A DNA stretch of 64,000 bases from Saturnia japonica (lineage: Eukaryota > Arthropoda > Insecta > Lepidoptera > Saturniidae): contig CM065319.1 in assembly GCA_033032175.1 (NCBI GenBank), forward strand, positions 12,559,018-12,623,017, written 5' to 3'. Both the position numbers and the translations under genes were made by a program. Shown one piece after another: positions 33,785-46,600 of the stretch (the first letter of the stretch is position 1; each line of letters begins with the position of its first letter). The notes beneath the pieces are model-generated. The model had not been told where the DNA came from, did no database searches, and was given only the letters and a program-made list of their open reading frames with translations.

Positions 33785-35200
33785 ATTCAATAAGCAACAT
33801 CATGATAAATATCAATTTTTAACGGCTAATTAGTTTCTGGCATTTGCCGGCCGCTTTGTGATTACAGTTTCAAGTTTCAGCAACCCAATCTAGCTTATAA
33901 ACCTACGAAATTGTATCGGTTAGATTCGTAAAATAGAAATAATCTTAATTCAATTTAGGCCCTAAGAAGGCACTTATGTACGTTAATTCTTCTACTTAAC
34001 ACTTCTGCCGGTTTGGAAAACATCCTAGTCATCGAGAAGAACCGCTAAGAAATTCGATCAAGTTTATCTTTTTTTAAGTGTTAGATATAATATGTACAAT
34101 AATAATAGTTTAGTGGATGCACAGAGAGAGAGTCACTTTCAGACATCACTATTATTCACATAATGATCCATCCTATAATATACCCTTTTCATACCGTAAG
34201 ACAAGCAAGCGAAGTAGACTAACCTCGCAGTGGAAATATATGTGAACTGGTGAATCTTACGTACTTTGAATGCAGCACCATTAATCTTCCGCCAAAGTTT
34301 TAATATGCGGACCCCACTGTAATTTTGAATCAAGTATAATTAATACCCAAGAAAATACTTACTACCAAAGCCTACTCAATTTCCTTCTATCTTGATAATA
34401 CTATCAACACGCCGAACATTGGGCAAGGCATACATTTGGTTTTGTTTGCATTTAGCAGTAAATTATTTAGAGCAAACCAACCATTCAGAGATTTTAACTA
34501 AGGGATTGTTTATTTGCCTATGTTCCGAATCTATTTATTTCACTTTGAATATAAGTGAAGTGTCCTCTGCAAAAATAACCATACCAGCACCGTTTTCAAC
34601 CACCAGCGGTAGATCGTTTATAAAGAAGTAACAAAAATGGTCGCAAAATCGAACCATGAGAGACACCGATTTTAGCCAATGATCCCGAAGAGGTTGCCCC
34701 ATTTGCAATTATTTTATGACAGCGGTCTGTTAAATAAGAAACTAGCAGGTCGAGAGAAGTTTCACTCCCACCATAGTGTTTCAGCTTATATATTGCGTAC
34801 TGTGTATTGCAAATTTTAGTCTCCGTTCACAATCTACATACAGTTAATAATCTCACTAGATTGTTTATAAAGTTACGGTTCGTACAATATGGGATGAAAT
34901 TACAAATTTACTAAATATTCATTATCTGGATGAATTTTTGCATTTTGGTAATATTTTACTTTATAAATTTACCTAGAGACAGGTGTTCTTTTTTGTAAGA
35001 CACTCAGCGTCACTGAGATATCTTTAAACACAATACAGTGGTAAATTTACACAACTGTGCACTTTTAAGTTTTGAAAATTTATATATAATAATTTATGTA
35101 AATGAAAAATATAACAATGGTAATTATTTTCAGTCGAGGTCATTGTAACAGTTATGAAATTTTATATCAAATTATCTTATATTTTTACTTTTTTACAATA
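33785..35200 (+). repeat. Dispersed repeat family B, copy 2, split by a LINE fragment
   Basis: 33800-33925 and 34797-35200 are together colinear with 7105-7640. The two halves are separated by a ~870-bp LINE insertion that is absent from copy 1. Confidence 0.65.
33926..34796 (-). pseudogene. LINE reverse transcriptase remnant inside repeat B
   Basis: The minus strand at about 34790-34540 reads as reverse transcriptase: a SILRPFLLLLY-type GVPQGS region, then FFINDLPLVVENGAGMVI and FAEDTSLIFKV. FAED replaces the catalytic F/YADD, so it is inactive. A C-terminal part follows toward 34139. Its far end (33940-34190) resembles 38900-39150. Confidence 0.7.
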
Positions 35201-37239
35201 AATAATGGTGTTATTTTTTATATAACTTCAATGATTGAACTCAAGTTTTAGTTACTTTGAAGTAATTTAGATTAGAAGTTACATTATTAGGTTTTTCAGA
35301 AGCAAAAGCGCTTCCGAACTGCTTTATCCGCGTGCGCTGGCGTAATGATACGTACCTACGAGTAAATATAATGTTCTACAAAAATATAGCTTCTTAGTAT
35401 ATCTGAAAACATCTATCATATGCCTATCTCTTACATATACCTAAGCCACAATAAGGTATTTTGTGACAAAAATTTATTTGAAATAAAAAAGGGATTTATA
35501 AGCATTATTACTAGGTAAGTTACCTACTTCATCATCAAGAAAATTGTATGAAAATAATCTTTTCCCTTTATTGCACGTTATTTGGACTCATAGTTTGGGA
35601 GATAATGTGAAAATTAAAATAAGTCAACACTCGGATCAGGTCTATGACTGTATATTCCTCCTAACCGATTTCGGTTACAGCGGCCAAACTCCATCTAAGG
35701 CCTGGGATATTTAGCCCGTAAATGACTAACGTAGGTACCCAATTATAACAGTAAATTTACGAGCACAAAATGCGGAAGTTAGGGTACCGCTGACAAAGTT
35801 TTAATGTATATTTGAAGGCTGTTTATTTATAAGGTATTCGCGTTTATAATCCAGTTCAAGACTTCTTTGATCGTCAAATGCGTTTACTCCATTCATTTGA
35901 TTTTCAGCGAGCGACTCAAAGTGAGCAAATGCAATGTTGCATCTCTTTAAGTGTCTCTTCTGAACCTTTCAGATTGGATTATGTGACTGTAGAAGAACTA
36001 TTCCAAAGGGAGGATCCTCCGACCAGACGGGTGTTATGTCTGGCAGGCAGTTGCCCAACGGTTTTAGTCGGGTTCTTGTATATATACTCAATTGAAGAGT
36101 TAATTTCTATAGCGCGATGTAGGATGCGTCGTATGTGGCTCGATAGATGTCGCTATGGTAGATGTCGCTACATCCGCTATAGTAATAGCAGGCGGGAAGG
36201 AACCCATATCATAAAAATATTGTCTATGCTGAAATATTATAATTCATCAATCAGTGATTTCTTCTAAATTATACGCGGGCGAAACGCCGGGTGCAGTTAG
36301 AAATTTATAACTTATTTATTTATTTACACATTATGCGTTAAATACGCAATGGTGGACTTAATGCCTAAGGCATTCTCTGCCAGTCAACCATTAGGTGATG
36401 CAGAGATAAATGTTGGTAGGTGTAAAAGGTAAGGGGTTTTTATGTCTATTAGAAAATAAAATAAAAAATAAATCAACAGACAGAAATAACTAGGTACATC
36501 AAGGAAGTAGATTTGCAGTGACGCACAAGATATGTAGGTACCATTGATATGTATACTACGTAGGACAATAAGTACATCTACGTTAGGTATTCCAATAGCA
36601 AATAGACTGTGTCTAATATATCTAATCAAAACGATTTATGTCTAACAAGAAAAAGATTGAATATTCTCGTATACAACAATATGCCAATCAACAGCTCTGG
36701 TTCGATGTGTTGTTCATACCGAATGAAGCAACCTTTCCTAAATATACTTACGTAAAAGTCAGCTTTATTCTAAATTGAATCTACGTGCTCTCGTATCAAC
36801 ATCATCGACGCGCTACGGTTAGTAAAGTACCACTACGTCGTTTGGCGTAAGAGTAAGAACGGTAGGATATTCCTTCAATACTTTCAATTTTTCTAGAGTG
36901 AGCAATTAGTTTTGTAGGATGGGCAGGGAGCCCCCTGACTTTCCTAGCTACGTTATTAAGTATATCACAATGTTAGGTCCTTACAAATGAAATTAGCTTT
37001 TTGTTGAACTGGCCACTTTGATCTCAAATATCTGGCGTTTGGTTAGGAATCCCAAATTCAAATTTATTTCAAATTTTAGCTTATGTATTTGTGTTTCGAA
37101 TTTAATGATTCATATGTTTTCGCACCATTTGATTTTTCTTTAACATCGTTCTTTTCATAAAATGGAAAACTTAAAACATCGCGTTATTTACGAATAGTTA
37201 TTTAATAATGTAATTACATTATAATTATTATGTCATTAC
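35201..37239. other. Intergenic spacer between the UNC93-like copies
   Basis: At 35640-35720, CCTAACCGATTTCGG and GCGGCCAAACTCCA look like a common lepidopteran SINE-type repeat. A 129-codon plus frame at 35878-36267 has no recognisable domain and no splice or family support. Nothing else stands out. Confidence 0.4.
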
Positions 37240-37790
37240 AACGTGAATTTAACAAATTGCAGGATGTCTCCGTCAACGAAATACGAATTTCTAAGACTTC
37301 TTCAGCGATCAGTCATTATACGAAGCGTGATCGAGATAAACGCGAACGCAACATGTGTTTCAATTCAGATATTGTCGCGACGCGATAATGTGCGAGTTTT
37401 CTTTTTATTTTTCCAGAGATATATTCCTATTCCAGTGTTATTTATGTTTAAAGAAATATTTACAGTATATTTAATTTAAAAAATAAAGAAAATACTGAGG
37501 TTACAAGTAACACAATTTTTTTTATAGATTACATAAATAATAGGCTATCTATATAGGTATACGAATAATTGCTTACGATTTCGTACTCGTTAGCAAAATA
37601 TAACTTACTAATAATGTATAAATATAGCAAGGGAAGGGAAGTTTTAAACCAAGTTACTTGTATCTATCTATGGTATTTTCTATAGGATAGTTACTCATTC
37701 TTTTTTTTTTCAAATATGTTTTTATATTCATTTACACTCATATTAGGTGAAAGGCGAGGTTTCACTTTTAATACGTGTTGTATATAAATT
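37240..37790 (+). repeat. Segmental duplication arm upstream of UNC93-like copy B
   Basis: Partner of 13600-14225, with shared blocks in the same order. It lies 2.8-3.4 kb upstream of the copy B start codon. Confidence 0.75.
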
Positions 37791-40089
37791 GTTGATATTA
37801 TTAGTAACAATTAAAATATAGGTACTTACTTGATTACTTTGAAATTAGTACCCTACGCTGGATATGTCATCTATCTTCAAATGACAAATTCCTTATAATA
37901 TAAGAGGTTAATTTAAGATTAATATTTTAAATAATTCGATTTGTTACATGTTTCATTGCTTTTTAAATAGGCTTATGGCTTAATATTAGTTTTCATAATA
38001 ACACTTTAATTTTGAATATATAAATAATTTGGTTCACGTAAGAAGATATTACTTTGCGGAAATTCATTCGTAAATAACTCATCCGTAATTTTCATAGCTA
38101 CTTGCGCCTGTAATAGATCAAAAGTACTTTTCGTCTTCCTACGACATAAAAACGTATAAATAGTACCACAGTGATAATAAAAAAATACCATTATTATTCA
38201 AAAAAATAAACCAAATAAATTAAAAAAGTACGTTGTAGATGAGACGTGAAACGACCACAATCGATGACACGTGTTTCACCCCTCAACGAGGAATCCTCAG
38301 ATCAATGTTGACTCCCCCGAAGTTATCGTGAGTGATCGGATTAACTAAATAAATTATTATTAGTTCCCAACTTTAGTCGACTGGGTGATCCATGTTTTTT
38401 TGGATGGAAGGACGGATCAGGCTTCCCCACTTGATAAAATTTTCTAATAGTTAAGTACTGACGGAAATTCTCTGAAATGAGCAATCTGGAGAAAAGTGAC
38501 CTGCAAAAACAGACTAAAAATCAACATTTTAAGCGGCCAGTCAGTTTAAAGTGATTCATTCCTTAATTTATCGGACTAGCTGTGTTTGCGGCTCCGCACG
38601 TGTATGCAATATTTAATTTGTCTCGTATTTTTATAATTACTCATATTTCATGATTTCTAAAATATTACTGACAATTCGCATAACCTATCAATTAACGAAT
38701 ATCAGATACTTCCCGTGTACCCAATTTTAGTTAAAATCGGTTGAGGATTAATATAAATTAAATATTTTAATTACTTTTTTATTTAATAAAAGTATTATTG
38801 ACATTTCTTATAATCAATAAATTGGGAATGATATAAACCATCTGCCCATTTCATAAAAATATCATATTCGTGATCAGTGTTTTCTATAATAGAAATCCGT
38901 CACAAAATTTGAAAAACAAAATTCAAATTATTTTAAAATTCCGTTTAGGCCTTGAAAAGGCAGAATGTCAAAAGATTACCACCGGTTCGGAAACCATCCC
39001 CGTAATCGAGAAGTGGCCAGAATTGGGGTTTTCAAAGTGCTTTAAATTGTTTACAGTTATAACTTTTAGTGGATGTACAGAGATGATGGTGATTGCCATT
39101 TCCAAACATCAGACGTCATTCATGTAGTGACCCGCCCTATAATTATACACTTTCGACAATAAAGCATTTATTTGTCTTACTAGGTCTAAAAGGTGGAATT
39201 ACTATTTTATATTTATTTCTAGTATTTAAATTATGAATGTCATTTACAAGTTTAAAATTGTCTTAATTTTCGCGAACTTATGAACATTAAATTATTCAAG
39301 ATGTATTTGGAATACAAAGTTAAGATACTAAATACTCCATTGTAACTGGCTAAATTCACTGGCTAACTGGTTGTACAGGTAAACCTCTCCGGTAGACTGT
39401 AGCTTATGTGGCCGACTTAAGGTAAAGTCAAATGGTTAACTCACCCTTAATAGGTACTTACATCTTTAAGAAATACCCTTATGATACTAGACACATTTAC
39501 AGTCTTAAAATCGCTACGCCGAAGAATATATTCGGTTTTTTTTACACATGTTTTATTCTATCTTCGTGTGAAACACTCTTTTCCTGGTCATATTACGAGT
39601 ACAAGATTATTGATTTAGTATGCTTAATTATGTACCTAAGTAAATTTTAACAACATTATACTGTACAAGCCTATTTGAAATGTCACATGGTCTGTATGTA
39701 CGTGGTATGTAAATGTATTGATTGCACGTTTTATGTTAATTTACACGTGATGCATGTTACGTTGGATGTTCGAAAACACTTTTTGTAAATATATTGTTTT
39801 TCAATATATTTACGGAGATAAATAAGCTCTGCAAAGAAATCTTGAACTGATGTAAATTTCTAGATATTTATGTGTGAACAAATATTAATATGCATTTTAA
39901 ATTGTTTAAGTTAGATATTATTATCTTCTTATAATTGTGAATGCTAAATTAAACAAAGCTTTTTTACATTAACATTATTACTTCATATGTCTATATTATT
40001 TTCATATTATGTACCTACTTACGTTATTCGTTTCATCTAAAAATAATTTGAATAATGTAGTATATTTTACATTCAATAATTACGGGTAA
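37791..40089. other. AT-rich spacer with repeat scraps
   Basis: 38240-38330 contains ACACGTGTTTCACCCCTCAA followed by CGAGGAATCCTCAGA, a familiar lepidopteran repeat motif. 38900-39150 resembles the LINE end at 33940-34190. I see no gene. Confidence 0.4.
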
Positions 40090-40613
40090 AATTTTACAGG
40101 GTGGTAGAGATTTGTATCAGACTAGATCGCAACCAACACGTGCATGGTGAGAAACCCGTCACAGTGATTCTCTTTTGTTTTTTTCGCGTTTGGGGATCAA
40201 CCAGCGAATATCCAGTTGCGGCTGTCGAGAGAGGCTTGCAATGTATGACAGCGGCGCCTGGTGAATAGAATTAATGTTCTCTCGGAGCTCGTCGTCGTTT
40301 TTGGATTGTACTGTGCTTACTATCATGTTGTACAGTGCCATTACTTTGCCATACTATATTTTTTAAAGCCAGTACAAAAATCTTAAAGTTTACGCTAGCA
40401 GAACTGTGCGCGGAAAAATTAACACGCAACGCACGGATGCCGAGTCAGCATGGTGTCGGTTTTCATAAATAAGTAACTAGATGTAAAACGCATAATATTT
40501 TGTTTTTCAGTTGTAGTCAATGGACCATAAAGGCACAGTGTGTTATTAAATCCATTTTATAAGTGAACTATATTTATGAAGTGACAAGTGATTGAAATAC
40601 AAAAGTGTATACG
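40090..40613 (+). promoter_or_regulatory. Upstream region and 5' UTR of UNC93-like copy B
   Basis: Homologous to 22736-23345, including the probable 5' UTR intron acceptor (TGTTTTTCAG ending at 40510) and AAAGGCACA...TGTGTTATTAAAT. Small indels separate the two copies. Confidence 0.5.
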
Positions 40614-43600
40614 ATGAGTAAGGAAGAGGAAGCCGGTAAAGCTGAACTCGGTCCGCATGAGACTTGGCGGATCATGAAAAATGTTATTGTCATCAGCATC
40701 GCTTTTATGATTAACTTCACGGCTTATAGTGTAAGTTAATATTACATATTACTTTCACAATCAATCTCTATATATTAGTAGATGTTGCCCGCGGCTTCGC
40801 TCGCCTTGATATTTAATACAATATTTTGAGGAATGCTCGAATCTGTTCGGTAACGTGCCGAAAAAAAAAAAAAACGTTTTGTTCATACAAAAAGCTTAAA
40901 ATCGCGATAAAAAAATGGAATGATGGGGGTGGGAAATAAAAAAAAAAAGCAAAAAAAATCTGGAGAGGGCAACACTAATCACCTAGGGGTATGAAGTATA
41001 CTTTACGACCTTTTCTCATACCTACCAAGTATACGTTTCAAAAACATAAGAACGGTCCAGCCGTTTTGAAGGAGTGCGACCACAAACACCTTGACATGAG
41101 ATTTTTATATATATGAAAATTTCTCCATGGTGATTTTTCTGGCAAAGCCATTTCACCTTTAACTACAGATTAAAATTAATGATTCAAATATCATTTTAAA
41201 GCTTCTGTTCCCCGCTATTGACGAACAATAGACAGATTTAATATACTTAAATAGTTTAAAATTATTATTTTTTACATAAAACTTGCCAAGCTCGAAGAGA
41301 GGTAGGGCACAGGAAAATTTATTTGGAGATTTTCCTCTATTTGGGGCAGCCCGACTAGTGGAAGAGAAGATCGCAGTCAAATAATCTTACGTTGTGTTCC
41401 TGGGGTGAGTAGGGTTTCCAGTTCAAGGTCGGCAGCTCACTTGTGATATCTACGGTATTAAGCATCCTTAGGCTACCGTATCCGCTTACCATCAGCCGGA
41501 CCGTATGCTTGTTTTGCCACCATTGTAGTGTGAAAATAGAAAAAAAATGTTATGTAAATAAATTGAAGAACGTACACAGCTATAATGAAAGGGATTGCTA
41601 TGAAACTTGGCACCCGTTAGATATCAGCTCTTTTATTTATTATAACGACTACTCCGAACGTCGTTTCTACCGAACTTGGTCCCTTTTCACATTTATGTTT
41701 TGTTGGGATAATAAGCAGCTATATTATGCTTTAGAGTCACTTATAATAGACAATATTATATGAAGTTATAAATTTTTAACAGAAAAGAAAACCAATTTCA
41801 ATGATTCTGAGGAGTTCCCTTGTGTATCATCGAAGTCGAACGTACAATACAAATAAAATTTAAATGGGAACACACTTGAGGTATCCCCTTTCCAACAAAA
41901 AAATTATCTTCTAAATAGGTTCATAAACAAAGAAGTTATGGTTGAAAATATATAAAAAACTCAGTAAAAAAAATATACTATCGAATTAAGAACCTTCTCC
42001 TTTTTCTGAAGTCGGTTAAAACTTGTATCATATGTATAAATACCAATACAATTTCCGATCATATTATAACTTACAGGGTGCAGCAAACCTTCAGAGTTCT
42101 ATTAACGCAGAGGCTGGACTAGGCACAGCCTCGTTGGCCGCAGTCTACGCAGGTCTTATTTTCTCCAGTATATTCCTTGCGCTTCCAGTAATAAAGTAGG
42201 TATTGTTTAATTATGTAGATTTATTTATTGTGCTTCACAAACCACTATAGAGTACACAACATGTGAAATTCTTGGGTTGTATTGTTTGTTGCAAAATCAC
42301 AATTTTGCATTGCATTCATTTTAAAAATCTGTTAATGTTTATGGACAGACTTTAAGTATGCTAAATTAGAATGGTAGAGATAACACAGATTTGAGAAAAA
42401 AACATAATTCTGTTATCTTACAGCAATTGAAAGTTCTATGTTAAATCAAATGTTAGATTCGAACTCTCGAAATTGAAAATCGAACTTGAAACTCCTGGGT
42501 GAGTGTATTGTACACACTAGACTAAATCGCAAACCTTTTCACTTTTCAATGCCGCCGATTTATCATCATACCAATTATTAATACATAACAGTAGCTGGCG
42601 CAACCTGGACGGTCGACAATATCCCAGACCAAACAACTCTCTCACTGGTTGATCCGAACAATAATACTAATAAAATTTAATTGTATTTCAGAGCAATCGG
42701 TACAAAATGGGCGATATCATTGTCATTTGTGACGTACATGCCTTACATAGCCGCACAGTTATATCCACGGCTCTACACGATGATACCGGCCGCTTTGATT
42801 CTTGGTATGGGCGGCGGACCGCTGTGGTGTGCGAAATGCATCTATTTATTCGTGGTAAGCCTCCTTATATGCTCCTACTACATGAGAATCATGATATCAT
42901 TATTCTGTCATTTCTAGAAATAAAGAAATAAAATGTAAAAGTAATCATTCACTAAATATCAAAAATGTAACGTATGTTAGATGACAGACTGCACTCATTT
43001 TGCCCCAAGATAAAGATTAAAAAAAAGATAAAGATTTTGCGATGTGTTATAAACAGTTGGCAGGTCTAGTACCTACGAGATAAACATATATATTTTTACT
43101 CAAAGCAGAGACATTGGTTTTTCGGAAACGGCTCCAACGGTTTGGATGAAACTTTGTATTTAGATAATGTTTTACATTCCAATTATACCTAGATAGGTAT
43201 TTTTTCTTTGTAAGACACCGAGCAATGCTTGGTCTCCTAGATATTAATAATAATATATTCAAGTAACATGTAGGAGGCATCATCTACTAACAGTCGGTGT
43301 GATTAATATGACAGCCGTTAGATTGTTTACATTGTATATATATTATACGAATTATACGCACGGGCTAGCTAGTAAATGAATAAAACTCTTAATTTTTTTT
43401 TTCTTTTAACGATATTTTTTTAAAGGTTTTATTTATAATAATAACAATTATTTGTTTATATTAAAACTGTATACGTTCTCTGACCTATATTTATTGATTG
43501 GAACACTATTTAATCTTAACGAAATATCAAACTTTTTATGTATTTTTTATTTCTAGGTAGCAGAAGAATATAGCAGGATATCGAAAGTTCCAGCGAAAGC

Positions 43601-46600
43601 GATATTAGTTCGATTCCTCGGAATGTTCTTTATGATATTTCAAATAAACCAACTGTGGGGAAATCTTATCTCTTCCCTAGGTAAGAATTTTTTTTATATA
43701 GACGGAAAAAATACACATTTAAGAAAAATAGGATATATTTATTCATAAGTTAATAAAAAAAAATACACATTTATAATTATTACATGTACATACATAACTA
43801 CAGATTAAAATATATTATGAAAAGGAGTCCCTTTAGGCAAGGTTCCGAAGATACTGGCAGCGTTCCCCCTTTGAATAGCTAGAATAATTCTTTGTCTGAG
43901 GTAGCTGCCAGCTCTTCGGTCTCCTGTGATGTCGACTAACCTTTTTACTATTTCCTTAAAAAGCCTTGTAGCGCTAGGACCCCACGGGCCAAGGGTCTCG
44001 ACGCCGAATGGGACAAAATCATATTCAGAATAAAATAATAATAAGAATAAAACTTTTTAAGAAAAATATATTTTACTAAAAAGTTTTTTTTATTTTTTGT
44101 CTTGAATGGGATACCCGACATAAAAGAACAGCAAAACATAAACACATGGAAAAATGGTCAATTAAATAAATTTCATAACTAACAAGAATTGATTTAAAAA
44201 AGCGATAGTCATAGGAGTGTATATCAGAACTGAAAACTTCTTATTTAGGAAGTATTACTTATACACACATTTGTACGAGAGGTCAGTGCTTGTTCACCCT
44301 CCCAAAAAAAAAGAAATGTGTTGTAATTAACGCATACACAGTTGCAGTTGCGGTTGCTAAAATTATATAAATTAGTAATTTAATAGAACCCTTACTTCGA
44401 AAGAAAATATTTATGCCATATTAGAGCTCAAAACTTAATTTTTTACTATAAAAGAATGTATGACCAATCCATATCAAATCAAATCATCCATAACCAGAAT
44501 CATTAGGAACGATTATTGTTACTTTGGTGATATATCAATAAATAGAAAATAATTGCTAGATTATGTTTCGAGGCTCGGCAGGTAGCAAAGAATTTTAAAA
44601 CAACTGTAGTTTGCCCGATGTTTAAAAACGCGAATACGTCTGTACTGATTTGTATATTATGATCTTATCTTACTTTACGAAGAGGCCTATGTCCAGTAGA
44701 TATTTAATAAATTGCCTTTATTTTATGTTTAAGCTATAAAACAATGACACTTGACATGGCCCTATTTGTTTATACAACCTACCGCATATAGATTTGTTAA
44801 GAACAATGCCGTAGCTCATGGGAGGCACCCAGGACGAATGATTGCTTTTTCGGGGGCGGCTAAAAAGAAAAGGCAAAATATGAAGATGTTTTTAATGGGT
44901 TCTCAATATTTCATCATCATCATCATTTTAGCCCAAAGGCGTCCTCTCCTGGACTTAGGCCTCCCCCAAAGATCGCCATAACGACCGGTCTTGTGCTGCC
45001 CACAACCGTAGATAATACACTAATATTAACCGCGACATTTACCAGGTCTACCTTGTGGCGGATCTGGTGGTTTCAATATTTACTTACTTGTATTATTATC
45101 AAACAAATAATACCTAGGATCTGCTAGGTTCGACAACATTTTATACATAAGAAAAACATTATGATGGTTTGTGTTTTCATTATTTCACGGTCGGGTGTAA
45201 TCCCAAACGGATGGCATCAAGGGTGCCCCCTCCTCCGGTACTAGGCCGTCGGCCAGAAACATGATATGGTGCAATGTTTTAGTTCTGTCGTCTGGAGATA
45301 ATGCTGCGGCCGTGACGTCGCTAAATGCGACGATGATCCCGCAACTCTGCGGCAGTAATTTCTTACCAAGCGCTGATGCTGAAGAGGCATTACCCTCGCA
45401 GCCGCTGGAGAAAATACAAGTGTTATCAGGTACCAACTTGCTATATGTAACAAGCAGGTTTAAGATTTTACTATTATCTGAATCGTAACATATATCTTTA
45501 TCGCTTAAACAAGGTACACTAACACGGTAAACAAGGTATAGTGGTTTTATTTTATTTCTAAATTTTATTATATTATACGATAGGAATATATGAAGACTTA
45601 ATTTTGAAATACAAAGCGCGTAATTTCAAATAACTTGAGCAATACAATTATGCAGGAAGACTCTTTTTAGTGAATCCCGCGTCAGGGAACGAAACAAAAA
45701 GTTAACATTTATTTATTGTAGCACGCTAAAGTAACGGTAATATAAAATATACTTGATGGTGAGTACATCGTATAGTGCGAAAACAATGGTGATCAACAAA
45801 TCATCACCAGTCGTCGTTTTCATGCGGATCTGCGAGCATTTCGGTAGCTGAATGTACACTAGCTGATCCGGGAAGTCACTGTTATGGATTTATCACGATG
45901 TGCATGGTGGTTGCGATCCAGTCTACTACCCTACTTAATACGACTTCTTTGAGTTTTTTGGCGGGATCTTGAAGTGACATGTCGTGGGTTTTATTTTTAA
46001 TTCATGTATTTAGATTTTTGACCCTATATTATGTAATATAGGTGGCGTTTTGCGTGACATAGTTTGGTTTTTATGCACAAGTGAAGTGGATTGTAAGTAT
46101 AAACTGAAAGCATGCATTCTGGGATCTCATAAAAACTCCTTATGTCGTTCTAACAAGAGATTAACCATCTTTTTAGACGTCAATTTGAATAAAATACCTA
46201 CTACTACGAAGGCTTGAAAATATTGAAGCTGGCAAGTGCGTTTGCGGTGACAAAACAAAAAGAAGAAAAAGAAAAATGCGATGTCTTATATGTGCCGTAC
46301 CGTGAAATTGTGCAACCGTCTTCCGACCAGTGTGTTAATTCTCATGACATCTAGTTCTTTCAGCGTGATGTGAAAAACATTTACGCATGACAGCCATGAC
46401 TGATGATGGATTGCCGATCTCTCAATGGTCGTCGTTGTTTTTAACTGACTTGAAAAAAGGAGGTTTTCAATTCAAATGTTTTTTTAATTTCTACAAAACA
46501 AAATGTGTAAAATTTTCATATTTGAAATCGTACCACATTTTTCGAAATCAACTAAAAAATGTTTATTTTTACTTAACTTACTCTTTGATTGTATTATTTA

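Noticed and set aside
35878..36267. 129-codon plus ORF between the UNC93-like genes
   Set aside because: No recognisable domain, no paired copy near gene A, no splice or promoter support; probably chance or repeat-derived.
45261..45488. Plus ORF of 75 codons
   Set aside because: It is exon 5 of UNC93-like copy B read through its borders, not a separate gene.
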